A program made the translations under genes and the position numbers. This document shows positions 55,064 to 63,061 of a stretch of DNA of 64,000 nucleotides, one piece after another. The first letter of the stretch is position 1; the number at the start of each line of letters is the position of its first letter. Location: contig NC_019697.1 of the NCBI RefSeq assembly GCF_000317145.1, positions 2,480,001 through 2,544,000 of the forward strand. The letters run 5' to 3'. The DNA is from Chamaesiphon minutus PCC 6605 (GTDB lineage: Bacteria > Cyanobacteriota > Cyanobacteriia > Cyanobacteriales > Chamaesiphonaceae). The notes beneath the pieces are model-generated. The model made no database searches, had not been told where the DNA came from, and saw only the letters and a program-made list of their open reading frames with translations.

Positions 55064-55429
55064 TTAGTTATTATCGATATTTTTTTCCAGTTCGTTTGCG
55101 CTGCGTTTGGCGACGTCGGGATACATCTGACCGAACTCTTTGACTGCATCTGCCGATTGTTCGCCAATGCGTTCGAGTCTTTCTCCAGGTTTACCTTTAA
55201 CTTCACGAGCCTGATCTTGCCATTCTTTAGTCGTTTTAGGACGTTGGGGATCTTCTTGATGTACCATCCGATCGAGTTTGTCGATCGTGGCTTTGCTTGC
55301 GCGATCTGGAGCGACATCAGTTGTTAATAAGATAAAACCGATCGCGACAACAGATAAAAACTGCTGCACTTGGATATTCTTAAACCAGTCACTAATTTTA
55401 ACGATTACTGCACCGATTGTGTCTAGCAT
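55064..55429 (-). CDS. Small membrane-anchored protein, DUF6658-like
   Basis: 121 aa. One N-terminal hydrophobic helix (FLSVVAIGFILLTTDVA), then a long charged helical part: KATIDKLDRMVHQEDPQRPK, TTKEWQDQAREVKGKPGERL, ERIGEQSADAVKEFGQMYPD. The core RPKTTxEW...GKPxERLxRIGxQSAxAVKEFGxxYPD is a conserved cyanobacterial stress-type motif, which I associate with the DUF6658 group. Probably bound to a membrane, facing the periplasm. Function unknown. Confidence 0.75.
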   Translation of the reverse strand: MLDTIGAVIVKISDWFKNIQVQQFLSVVAIGFILLTTDVAPDRASKATIDKLDRMVHQEDPQRPKTTKEWQDQAREVKGKPGERLERIGEQSADAVKEFGQMYPDVAKRSANELEKNIDNN

Positions 55430-55588
55430 ATTTAGCTCCTTTTTTGAAAGATTTTGATATCTCTTTTTAGTGATATCTGATTTATTACAACATTAAGATT
55501 AGCTACGATCGCGCTCAAAACTTCTCCCTCAAAGGACAGAGATCGGTTGATGTATTTCTCAATTCTCAATGCTCAATTCTCAATTAAA

Positions 55589-56104
55589 TTAAGTGCCGAT
55601 CGGTTCGCTATATCCCTGAATATTTTCTGGCTCAAACTGACGCAGAACGCGAGTCGCTCGATCGATGAGTTCGCCCGTACCTTTGACGATTACGAGATAT
55701 TTCCCTGCATTGAGGCGATTGCGATAGGGCAACGCATCGCCGCTCCCGATCGTCAAACCAGCCACCCCGCCAGAAAAATACGCACCTAAAGCACCAGCCC
55801 CAGCACCAAAAATCCCACCCAAAATGTGGTTGCCAATCGGCGGTAACGTGGAGAAAATCTCGATCCCTGTCAACCAATTAAAGGCGAAACCAGCAACAAA
55901 TCCAAAGCCGACCAGCCAGAATAATTCCCGTTTGATTTCTTTACTAGCTGCTACATTCGGATCGATAAGTCCAAATTCATCGGCACTTTGATATCCTTCA
56001 CCTAAAATATTGATGCCATCATTGGGTAAACCTTCTTTTTCTAAAGCAGAATAAGCAGCTTCAGCTTGCGATCGATCGGGCAAAACTGCGACGAGGTAGT
56101 TCAT
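55589..56104 (-). CDS. Gly-zipper membrane protein, general stress 17M / DUF1269-like
   Basis: 171 aa. N-terminal alpha/beta piece LVAVLPDRSQAEAAYSALEK is typical of the general stress protein 17M and heat-induced stress families. Then come two glycine-rich hydrophobic segments (LFWLVGFGFVAGFAFNWLTG; GGIFGAGAGALGAYFSGGVA) and a C-terminal beta piece LVIVKGTGELIDRATRVL. Likely inner-membrane stress protein. The leader holds CCCATTA tandem repeats. Confidence 0.8.
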   Translation of the reverse strand: MNYLVAVLPDRSQAEAAYSALEKEGLPNDGINILGEGYQSADEFGLIDPNVAASKEIKRELFWLVGFGFVAGFAFNWLTGIEIFSTLPPIGNHILGGIFGAGAGALGAYFSGGVAGLTIGSGDALPYRNRLNAGKYLVIVKGTGELIDRATRVLRQFEPENIQGYSEPIGT

Positions 56105-56464
56105 AAGGGTGGATGGGTAGATGGGTGGATGAGTAATGGGTAATGGGTAATGGGTAATGGGTGAAATTGGAACTGCGCTCCAAAACGATCGAGCCTCTAC
56201 CTTCTACCCTTTACCCTCTACCTTCTACCTAAAGCCTTGCTTGGTGAAACACATGCGGAGGAGCGGCTCGCTCCCGCCTTTGTCTCCCGACCATGGAAGC
56301 GAGACAGCGACGCATCGACCGGGAGGTTCCCTCCCGGTTGTGTGCGTCAAGACAAGACAGACCTCCGCGTGATTTCATCCGCAAAACCTAAAGCCCAAAG
56401 CCTAAAGCCTAAAGCCTAAAGCCTAAAGCCTAAAGCCTAAAGCCTAAAGCCTAAAACCTAAAGC
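56105..56464. repeat. Spacer of short tandem repeats and one hairpin repeat
   Basis: TAATGGG units at 56132-56162; CCCTTTAC/CCTCTAC units at 56205-56232; hairpin repeat with CGGGAGGTTCCCTCCCGG and GTCAAGACAAGACAG at 56256-56362; CCTAAAG heptamers (nine or more) at 56391-56464 touching the stop of the alcohol dehydrogenase. Confidence 0.92.
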
Positions 56465-57643
56465 CTAATTCAACGTCCCCGGCTTGAGCACGACCTTAAT
56501 ACAGCTATCCTTCTTATGTTTGAAGATTTCGTAGGCGTGGGGAGCTTGCTCTAGTGGCAGACTGTGAGTGATGATAAATGAGGGGTCGATATCGCCGTGC
56601 TGAACGCGATCGAGTAATGGTTGCAGATACTTATGAACGTGGGTCTGACCGGATTTCATCGTCAAGCCTTTATTCATAAACGCACCCATCGGGATTTTGT
56701 CAACAAAGCCAGTGTAACCACCAGGTACCGAGACGCTACCGCCTTTACGGACTGCCAAGATTGCCTGACGGAGCGCGGTGGGTCGATCGGTTTCCAGCTT
56801 GACTGATTGCATAACAGTATCGTAAAACCCTTCTAAACCCATGCCGTGGGCTTCCATCCCCACGGCATCCATTACCGAGTCAGGGCCGCGTCCGCCTGTC
56901 ATCTCTTTAAGGGCTTCGCCGACCTCTATCTCTTCATAGTTAAGGACTTCTGCGCCGCCATCCTTGGCCATCTGGAGACGTTCGGGGACGCGATCGATCG
57001 CAATGACACGTTCGGCACCGAGCATAAATGCACTCCGAATCCCAAATTGGCCGACTGGCCCACAACCCCACACTGCCACGGTGTCCCCTGGCTGAATATT
57101 GCAGTTTTCGGCTGCCATGTAGCCAGTAGGGAAGATATCGGTGAAAAATACGACCTTCTCATCGCTCAATCCGTCGGGAATCTTAAATAAACCTACGTCT
57201 GCAAAGGGCACGCGGGCGTATTCTGCTTGACCGCCAGCATATCCACCCAACAGGTGCGAGTAACCAAACAAACCTGCTGGAGAATGACCCATGACTTTTT
57301 CGGCCATCCAAGCATTCGGATTGGAGTTATCGCACAACGACCACAAATCCCGATTGCAGAAGAAACACGAGCCGCAGGAGATGGTAAACGGCACTACTAC
57401 TCGATCGCCAATTTTGACATTAGTAACTTTACTACCTAGCTCGACCACCTCGCCCATAAATTCATGGCCGAGAATATCCCCTTTTTGCATCGTGGGGTTG
57501 AAGCCGTTATACAAGTGCAGATCGGAACCACAAATCGCCGTCGTCGTGATTCTAATAATCGCATCGCGAGGGTTGAGAATTTTGGGATCTGGAACGTTGT
57601 CCACTTGTACTTTGGTCGTACCTTGCCAGCAAACTGCTTTCAT
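56465..57643 (-). CDS. Zinc-dependent alcohol dehydrogenase, formaldehyde-dehydrogenase-like
   Basis: 392 aa. MDR family with catalytic zinc ligands in [12 protein letters not shown] (Cys), [12 protein letters not shown] (His-Glu) and the structural zinc cysteines in [23 protein letters not shown]-binding motif [20 protein letters not shown]. The long insert [20 protein letters not shown] and [13 protein letters not shown]-like region fit the glutathione-independent formaldehyde dehydrogenase-like group. It could oxidise aldehydes or alcohols with NAD. Neighbouring stress genes suggest aldehyde detoxification (inference). Confidence 0.93.
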   Translation of the reverse strand: MKAVCWQGTTKVQVDNVPDPKILNPRDAIIRITTTAICGSDLHLYNGFNPTMQKGDILGHEFMGEVVELGSKVTNVKIGDRVVVPFTISCGSCFFCNRDLWSLCDNSNPNAWMAEKVMGHSPAGLFGYSHLLGGYAGGQAEYARVPFADVGLFKIPDGLSDEKVVFFTDIFPTGYMAAENCNIQPGDTVAVWGCGPVGQFGIRSAFMLGAERVIAIDRVPERLQMAKDGGAEVLNYEEIEVGEALKEMTGGRGPDSVMDAVGMEAHGMGLEGFYDTVMQSVKLETDRPTALRQAILAVRKGGSVSVPGGYTGFVDKIPMGAFMNKGLTMKSGQTHVHKYLQPLLDRVQHGDIDPSFIITHSLPLEQAPHAYEIFKHKKDSCIKVVLKPGTLN

Positions 57644-57739
57644 CGTTAATAGTCCTTGGTGGTGGGTGGAGTGTGGGGAGAGGGAGAGGGGGAGGGGGGG
57701 ACTGGAAAATAATAATTACGTCAGGGCTAGTGAAAAACT

Positions 57740-57775
57740 CCCCTCCTCGGAGGGGTGCCCGTAGGGCGGGGTGGG
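57740..57775. repeat. CCCCTCC/GGAGGGG hairpin repeat
   Basis: Arms 57740-57746 and 57749-57755, followed by TGCCCGTAGGGCGGGGTGGGT, quoted here as TGCCCGTAGGGCGGGG plus TGGGT. Common cyanobacterial dispersed repeat in the ADH leader region. Confidence 0.75.
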
Positions 57776-57813
57776 TAGATCTTCACTTCCCGCCAATAAA
57801 CCATCGATCGAAT

Positions 57814-58515
57814 CTACTTCTCGCGTCCTGAAGATTGGCCTTCGCTAATTGCCAGTTCGCCAGTCTCCATCAGCATCTTGAAACGGCGTAAATCGTCACC
57901 GATTTGTTGTTCGGGATTCTCGCCAAATACAGACGCGATCGCTGCTGTGAGTGCGCCGCCCGGTACGCTATACTCCAAGACGACTTTGACCTCAACGCCA
58001 CGTCCGGGAGGTGCGGGGGTAAACCGGACGAAACCAGAATTTTCGACATTTGCACCGGGGATAGATGCCCAGCTAATTAACCGATTGGGAGTATCGGTAA
58101 TAATATCGGCATCCCACTCAACGCTATTCCCCAAGGGTGCATTAGCGATCCAGTGCGATCGGGTTTCATTCAGGACAGTGACCGATTTGAGGTGCTTCAT
58201 GAATGTGGGCAAGTTCTCGAAGTTATGCCAGTACTGATATAGCTCCTCGATCGATTTATTCTGAATCGTCACTGTCTTTTCGACCCGCAACCCTTTATCG
58301 ATCCCAGTTGCTTCGGTGACTTTCTCCTGCAAACTTTTATCTGATGTGGCACCGTGATAGGCTAATGTGCCACCCGCAACCGCCATCAGCGCGCCACGTA
58401 ACGATCGCTGGCTCAAACCCGCCAACACCATCGCACCGCCTGTAATTAACGTCCCCCAACGCTCGGTATCACTAATCGGAGGGGTAGACTTATCGCTAGA
58501 TTTTTGAATTTCCAT
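57814..58515 (-). CDS. DUF2892-like membrane domain fused to SRPBCC (polyketide cyclase/dehydrase) domain
   Basis: 233 aa. The first 65 residues contain two short glycine-rich membrane helices (WGTLITGGAMVLAGLSQRSL, GALMAVAGGTLAYHGA), as in DUF2892. The rest is an SRPBCC/START-like fold: VEKTVTIQNKSIEELYQYWH, FENLPTFMKHLKSVTVL, VEWDADIITDTPNRLISWAS, VKVVLEYSVPGG and LRRFKMLMETGE. Such fusions are common stress-type proteins of proteobacteria and cyanobacteria; the SRPBCC pocket would bind a hydrophobic ligand at the membrane. Confidence 0.88.
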   Translation of the reverse strand: MEIQKSSDKSTPPISDTERWGTLITGGAMVLAGLSQRSLRGALMAVAGGTLAYHGATSDKSLQEKVTEATGIDKGLRVEKTVTIQNKSIEELYQYWHNFENLPTFMKHLKSVTVLNETRSHWIANAPLGNSVEWDADIITDTPNRLISWASIPGANVENSGFVRFTPAPPGRGVEVKVVLEYSVPGGALTAAIASVFGENPEQQIGDDLRRFKMLMETGELAISEGQSSGREK

Positions 58516-58738
58516 ATAAATTAGGTGTTAGGTTTTAGGCTTTAGGCTTTAGGTCTTCTAGAATTTAGGGGTTTAGAGGTTTAGAGTTTAGGTTTTAGGT
58601 GTCTAGGTTGAGATATTTCTTAGGGCGCATGATGTGTTTGAGCTTGCTATGCCTTTAGCTACACGATTAATGCCGCAATCTAAGCTCGAATCTCTAGTTC
58701 CTAAAGCCTAAAACCTAAAGCCTAAAGTCTATTCCCTC
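58516..58738. repeat. Short tandem repeats between SRPBCC and SDR genes
   Basis: TTTAGGC / GTTTAGA units at 58525-58612 (next to the SRPBCC start) and CCTAAAG units at 58700-58728 (next to the SDR stop), in opposite orientation. Confidence 0.9.
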
Positions 58739-59749
58739 TTATTCCATGTCTTTCAACAAATTGGCTGCGATGAGAGCTACTGCACCCAAACCTGCTGCCG
58801 TAGTCCATTTAGCTGCCGGATGGATATCGAACCAATCCAAGAAACTGGGAATAATCTTGTCGGAGAAATCACCAGTTACGGTGTCGTAACCTTCGATCGG
58901 TTCAAACAGGTTATTGGGGTCGTCGGTGGCTTTAATCGTATCGGTACGCTGTCCGGGAATTGCGATCGCGCCAACTAAGGTATCGACTAAATCTGGCGCG
59001 AACTTTTGCAAGAAATCGACCGCCCGTCCGACATCGCCAACAATCATGTCGCGGGTGGGATGTTCGGCAACGTGCAGAATTGCTTCAGCAACCAGGCTGG
59101 GTTGGTAATAAGGTGGGACTCCCGTCGGTTTGACACCCAGTTTCGTCCGCGCCTTGTTATAAAACGGGGTATTAATGACTGAGGGCATTACGTTGGTAAT
59201 GCTAATCGGCACGCCCTCGTGTCTGAGTTCGGCCCGCAACCCATCGAGAAAGCCTTCCAGACCGTGTTTGGAGGCAGAATAAGAAGTTTGCAGCGGCATC
59301 GATCGACGTGCTTCTACCGAGGATACAGCTACAAATGCGCCTCTTCCCGTTTGTCTGAGCAGGGGTAGTGCCACCTTTGCCGCATAGACTGGCCCCATCA
59401 GATTGACATCAATAACGCGTTTGAATTCTTCCATCGTGACTTGCTCGAATGGCGAAATCACCGCAGTTGCGGCTGCATGTACCCACGTATCCAATCGCCC
59501 AAAGCGTTCGATAGTCGCATCCGCAATCTTCTGGACTTGGGCATAGTCGGCTACATCGGCAGGAACCGCGATCGCTTCGGCTCCAAATTGGCCGATTTCC
59601 TTGACTAATGACGCCAATCCTGACTCACTGCGAGCCGAAACCACTAGTTTGGCTCCACGTTTGGCAAGTTGAAGAGCGGTTTCGCGACCGATGCCACTGG
59701 AAGCCCCAACCACAGCAACAACTTGTTGTTCGATCGGTTTTAGTTTCAT
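58739..59749 (-). CDS. Short-chain dehydrogenase with C-terminal membrane tail
   Basis: 336 aa. N-terminal SDR: VAVVGASSGIGRETALQLAK, WVHAAATAVISP (replacing NAG), AFVAVSSVEARRSMP (Ser), YSASKHGLEGFLDGLRAEL (YxxxK). Residues 200-330 extend beyond a normal SDR and end in KWTTAAGLGAVALIAANLLK, a possible membrane anchor. This long SDR type recurs in stress gene sets next to SRPBCC and zinc-ADH genes, as here. Substrate unknown. Confidence 0.9.
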   Translation of the reverse strand: MKLKPIEQQVVAVVGASSGIGRETALQLAKRGAKLVVSARSESGLASLVKEIGQFGAEAIAVPADVADYAQVQKIADATIERFGRLDTWVHAAATAVISPFEQVTMEEFKRVIDVNLMGPVYAAKVALPLLRQTGRGAFVAVSSVEARRSMPLQTSYSASKHGLEGFLDGLRAELRHEGVPISITNVMPSVINTPFYNKARTKLGVKPTGVPPYYQPSLVAEAILHVAEHPTRDMIVGDVGRAVDFLQKFAPDLVDTLVGAIAIPGQRTDTIKATDDPNNLFEPIEGYDTVTGDFSDKIIPSFLDWFDIHPAAKWTTAAGLGAVALIAANLLKDME

Positions 59750-59932
59750 TGCAGTTAGATTATTGAGACTTCAGTATGCTAACAAGGCCCATCCTAAGTT
59801 TCTTCTCTCTCAAGAGGGAGATCGCTGGTATCTCTTTAGAGAGATTGAAATAATAAGCATATTTGTTATCACTATGTTTACGCGGCAAAATGGTCGCCGA
59901 ATCATTTTGCAAACCAAGTGGAGATAGAAAAT

Positions 59933-60673
59933 ATGGGAGCGAATAGCCCCGATTTGGGTAACCAAGCATTAAGTAAAGTTGTAGAAATCGGCATTACTAG
60001 TCAGTTGGATGTAGTCGAAGAAATAGATGTCGATTTACGTACCAATCCTGGTAATCTCGTTCGAGGAAAAGTAGATTCGATCGAGATTTCTGGCAAGGGC
60101 TTAGTTGTCAAGCAAGACCTGCGCATGGAAACAATTCAAATAAATACCAACCAAGTATCGATCGATCCGCTTAGTGCTCTGTTTGGTAATATCGAACTCA
60201 CCCACCCCACCGATGCTGAAGCCCGCATCGTTTTGACCGAAACCGATATCAATCGCGCTTTTAGCTCTGATTATATGTACGGTAAGTTACATGGTTTGAA
60301 AATGGATGTAGACGGGCAACCAGTGACGATCGATATTCAAGAAGCAAATTTAGCTCTGCCTGGTGAAAATAAATTTGCGATCGCAGCAACTTTTTTGATG
60401 AGAGAGTCAAATGAAGTCAAAAAAATGTCGGCTACTGCTATTCCGCTAATTCATGATGATGGAAATCAAATTTCATTAGAAATTCTGGCTGCTGAAGGCG
60501 AAGGTTTAACACTTAAACTAGTCATGGTAATTTTCGAGCAACTTACCGCTTTACTAGATTTACGCAACTTTAACATTCCAGGTGTATCACTCAAATTGCG
60601 TCAACTAGAAGCTCAAGCAGGCAGATTGGTAATTCATGCCAACAGTCAAATCGAAAAAATGCCCTCGATGTAG
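59933..60673 (+). CDS. DUF2993 (LmeA-like) lipid-binding domain protein
   Basis: 246 aa from ATG 59933, with GGAG 8 nt upstream; a GTG at 59918 is an alternative. DUF2993 pattern: LGNQALSKVVEIGITSQLDV, EIDVDLRTNPGNLVRGKVDS, VSIDPLSALFGNIELTHPTD and ARIVLTETDINRAFSSDYM. The family has a BPI-like beta-rich fold that binds phospholipids at membranes. No signal peptide, so it is probably cytosolic, facing the inner or thylakoid membranes. Divergent from the SDR gene. Confidence 0.87.
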   Translation: MGANSPDLGNQALSKVVEIGITSQLDVVEEIDVDLRTNPGNLVRGKVDSIEISGKGLVVKQDLRMETIQINTNQVSIDPLSALFGNIELTHPTDAEARIVLTETDINRAFSSDYMYGKLHGLKMDVDGQPVTIDIQEANLALPGENKFAIAATFLMRESNEVKKMSATAIPLIHDDGNQISLEILAAEGEGLTLKLVMVIFEQLTALLDLRNFNIPGVSLKLRQLEAQAGRLVIHANSQIEKMPSM

Positions 60674-60797
60674 AGAGAAGGCAGAAGGCAGAAGAGTAAA
60701 ACACATGACAATTAATTCACTCTGCACTAGCTATTAGTTACTACTAGAGTTGCCGAGCACACAATCCAAAATCCAAAATCCAAAATCCACAATTACT
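60674..60797. repeat. Purine-rich then AATCCAAA repeats between DUF2993 and DUF2231
   Basis: GAAGGCA units at 60676-60695 just after the stop. ATCCAAA units (three) at 60764-60788 just before the ATG at 60798. Confidence 0.85.
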
Positions 60798-61325
60798 ATG
60801 ACTCAAACTCCTACTCCTAGCGTTCCTCCATTTATCGAAAGTGACGAACGCGAGTTTCTCGATAGCGGTATACCCAGTACTGTCGCGATCGCCAAACATC
60901 CCCTCCACCCCCTGATCGTGACATTTCCGATCGCTTTCCTTACGGGTGCAGCCGGAGCCGATGTTGGCTATTGGCTTACTGGCGATAACTTCTGGGCGCG
61001 GGCGGCAATCTGGCTGATCGGTGCGGGCTTTATTTCTGGACTGGTAGCAGCTTTAACTGGAATGCTCGATTTCTTACGGATCGATCGCGTCAAAAAGCAC
61101 AGCGCAGGCTGGATTCACATGGTTGGTAATGTCACAGCCCTGGCGTTGACATTAGTCAACTGGTACATCCGCTGGGATAATGTCGAAGGTGCCATCTTCC
61201 CCGCAGGTATCATTATTTCGATCGTCGTTGCCTCTTTGTTGGGCATCACTGGCTGGTTTGGAGCCGAACTGATCTATCGTCACAAAATTTCGGTCATCGG
61301 TGCTAGTCCTCGTCAAGAACCCTAA
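60798..61325 (+). CDS. DUF2231 membrane protein
   Basis: 175 aa from ATG 60798 (MTQTPTPSVP); the upstream open frame is repeat DNA. Four membrane helices: HPLHPLIVTFPIAFLTGAAG, IWLIGAGFISGLVAALTGML, MVGNVTALALTLVNWYI and IIISIVVASLLGITGWFGAE. The HPLHPxIVxFPIA motif and the central H-x-x-x-N helices fit DUF2231. Possible heme- or redox-linked membrane protein (family inference). Followed by a terminator. Confidence 0.9.
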   Translation: MTQTPTPSVPPFIESDEREFLDSGIPSTVAIAKHPLHPLIVTFPIAFLTGAAGADVGYWLTGDNFWARAAIWLIGAGFISGLVAALTGMLDFLRIDRVKKHSAGWIHMVGNVTALALTLVNWYIRWDNVEGAIFPAGIIISIVVASLLGITGWFGAELIYRHKISVIGASPRQEP

Positions 61326-61350
61326 TTAAAAATACTGCATCAGACAGATC

Positions 61351-61376
61351 CCCGACTTCTTAGAGAAGTCGGGTTT
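61351..61376 (+). terminator. Rho-independent terminator-like hairpin after DUF2231
   Basis: Stem CCCGACTTCT / AGAAGTCGGG (10 bp), loop TAG, then TTT. It also matches a common dispersed repeat. Confidence 0.7.
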
Positions 61377-61392
61377 CTAATCGCATTAGCAA

Positions 61393-61857
61393 ATGAGAAA
61401 ATTTGATTACACACTCGATTTTAAAGCGATCGATTTTCGACAACATCCCGAACTTTATCGCGTCGGTAAAGGCGAGCAAGGTGTCTTACTCGTAGAGCCT
61501 TATAAAAGCGAAATTTTACCCTACTGGAGATTTAAAACACCAGATATTGCTTGCAAATCTGCCAGCGAAATTTACACCCTGTTTCTTAATTATAAAGAGC
61601 GGGGAGATTTTGTAGGGATGGATATGGCACGGAAGTTTTTACAAATGGGTTACACTCGATCGCGACGCTACGCCAATCACAAATCGGGACGTAAATACGC
61701 CAAAGAATCTAAAACAATTCTGCCGTATATAGAAGATCCCGTTAAAGCGGAATCTGCCAAAATCTTCTACGAAATCTGGCAACAAGCCAAGACAGATCCA
61801 GAATATATCCTGATGCTCGATCGACACGAACGCCAATACACAGAAGAGAATGTCTGA
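61393..61857 (+). CDS. DUF4385 protein
   Basis: 154 aa. DUF4385 marks: YTLDFKAIDFRQHPELYRVG, KGEQGVLLVEPYKSEILPYW, RFKTPDIACKSASEIYTLFL, FVGMDMARKFLQMGYTRSRR and YANHKSGRKY. Full family core; function unknown. Its last codons and TGA stop lie inside the left end of a MITE-like element (61843-62031), so the original C-terminus was probably altered by the insertion. Confidence 0.9.
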   Translation: MRKFDYTLDFKAIDFRQHPELYRVGKGEQGVLLVEPYKSEILPYWRFKTPDIACKSASEIYTLFLNYKERGDFVGMDMARKFLQMGYTRSRRYANHKSGRKYAKESKTILPYIEDPVKAESAKIFYEIWQQAKTDPEYILMLDRHERQYTEENV

Positions 61858-62031
61858 AAAGGTTTTTTGTACTCGATCGTAGATCTAAATTCCCTTTTTT
61901 AAGGGGGATAGGGCGGTTTCTAGGGTTTGCGACTATTCAGATATCGGTGTTGCTGAATTTAGGTAAGATCTACCTTTGAGATAAACCCTGAAATTTAAGA
62001 TATCAATTCCGCAACACCCAGATATCCTCTA
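61843..62031. mobile_element. Second MITE-like element, related ends to the 52185-52396 element
   Basis: The left end AGAGAATGTCTGAAAA differs from the 52185 element by one base. The right end CAGATATCCTCT is the complement of AGAGGATATCTG. A GATATCGGTGTTGCTGAATT (61940-61959) / AATTCCGCAACACCCAGATA (62005-62024) inverted repeat sits at the right. Confidence 0.75.
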
Positions 62032-62562
62032 AGATTCCAATAGCTCGATCGCTTCTTCACACCAAGCTAACCATTCAGTCTCGATTCTGATACCCTGACG
62101 TAAGGTTATATATTGATAACGCCCGACATCGCTAAACTGCGATCGATCTGGAAAATATCGATCGGCGATCGATTGATATGTCTGTAATGTTGCTAAATGT
62201 TGACTCCGATGATGTTTTAATTCTGACACGATCGTCTGTGGAGAAACGATCGTGCCTGCAAATATTTTCACTAGTAAGTCGTCTTTAATCGGACTGACAG
62301 TACTTGGTGTCTCGATCCACAATCGCAATGATTCCTCACCTTTTTCAGTTAGGGTATAGATCTTTTTGTCTGGGCGATGCTCTTGCTCGATTAATTGTGC
62401 CTCGATTTGGCTTTGTTCTTCTAGTTTGGTAAGTTCGCGGTAGATCTGTTGGTGAGTGGCATTCCAGAAAAAACCGACAGATCCATCGAATCTTTTGGCT
62501 AGATCGTAGCCACTGCAAGCACGATCGTTTAGTGCTGCCAAAATTGCATGAGATAAAGCCAT
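62029..62562 (-). CDS. PadR-family transcriptional regulator
   Basis: 177 aa. N-terminal winged helix MALSHAILAALNDRACSGYD, LAKRFDGSVGFFWNATHQQI, YRELTKLEEQS and KKIYTLTEKGEESLRLWI. This is the PadR/Vinculin-type pattern (G-Y-D/E...Q-Q-I-Y-R...L). The C-terminal coiled dimerisation domain is present (HRSQHLATLQTYQSIADRYF). Divergent from the DUF4188 gene, which it probably controls through the palindrome at 62886-62932. Its stop TAG overlaps the right end of a MITE-like element. Confidence 0.93.
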   Translation of the reverse strand: MALSHAILAALNDRACSGYDLAKRFDGSVGFFWNATHQQIYRELTKLEEQSQIEAQLIEQEHRPDKKIYTLTEKGEESLRLWIETPSTVSPIKDDLLVKIFAGTIVSPQTIVSELKHHRSQHLATLQTYQSIADRYFPDRSQFSDVGRYQYITLRQGIRIETEWLAWCEEAIELLES

Positions 62563-62708
62563 GGGAATAGGGGATATAGGGAATAGGGAATAGGGAAAAG
62601 AGGATAGGAGTTTAAATTACGGTTGCGATCGAGTCTATCTCCAGATCTCATTCGCTCGAAAGCGTTGCTGGCAAAGGCGATCGGCGATCTGAGGTACTCG
62701 ATTGGTTT

Positions 62709-62862
62709 CAATACGGTTCGGTTAAAAACCAATCGTGAGTTAGTTGCTCCGGTTTAGGTTGAAATCCCCCTAAATCCCCCTTAAAAAGGGGGACTTTTAA
62801 AGCCCCCTTTTTAAGGGGGTTGGGGGATTCAGATCTCAAGCGAAGCTAACCGAACCGTATTG
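62709..62862. mobile_element. MITE-like element with 16-bp inverted ends
   Basis: CAATACGGTTCGGTTA at 62709-62724 and its exact complement at 62847-62862. The interior holds nested AAATCCCCCTTAAAAAGGGGG-type hairpins (62765-62832). ATTGGTTT flanks both sides, possibly part of the ends. Confidence 0.82.
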
Positions 62863-62885
62863 CGATTGGTTTTATCTTGGTAAAT

Positions 62886-62932
62886 TAGTTGCATATTCAA
62901 TAAAGTTGATATATGATTTTGATATGCAACTA
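62886..62932. promoter_or_regulatory. Candidate PadR operator
   Basis: Perfect 11-bp inverted repeat TAGTTGCATAT (62886-62896) / ATATGCAACTA (62922-62932), with a further GTTGATATATGATTTTGATA core between. Located in the divergent region between padR and its likely target. Confidence 0.6.
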
Positions 62933-63061
62933 GTTTAATACATGCGAGCGAAATTGGGCAATTGGCGACCTGAGTTGCCTTGACTTAGTGTCGCAATATC
63001 TCGATCGATACTGCTGCTGCATGTTTGTAAAGCCACAGAATGAAAGCAAGAGAATGAGCAT

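Larger units (their letters stand above)
62563..63061. other. Divergent spacer padR / DUF4188
   Basis: 499 bp: AATAGGG repeats beside padR (62570-62600), a MITE-like element (62709-62862), the operator candidate (62886-62932), and about 130 bp of leader before the DUF4188 ATG. Confidence 0.75.
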
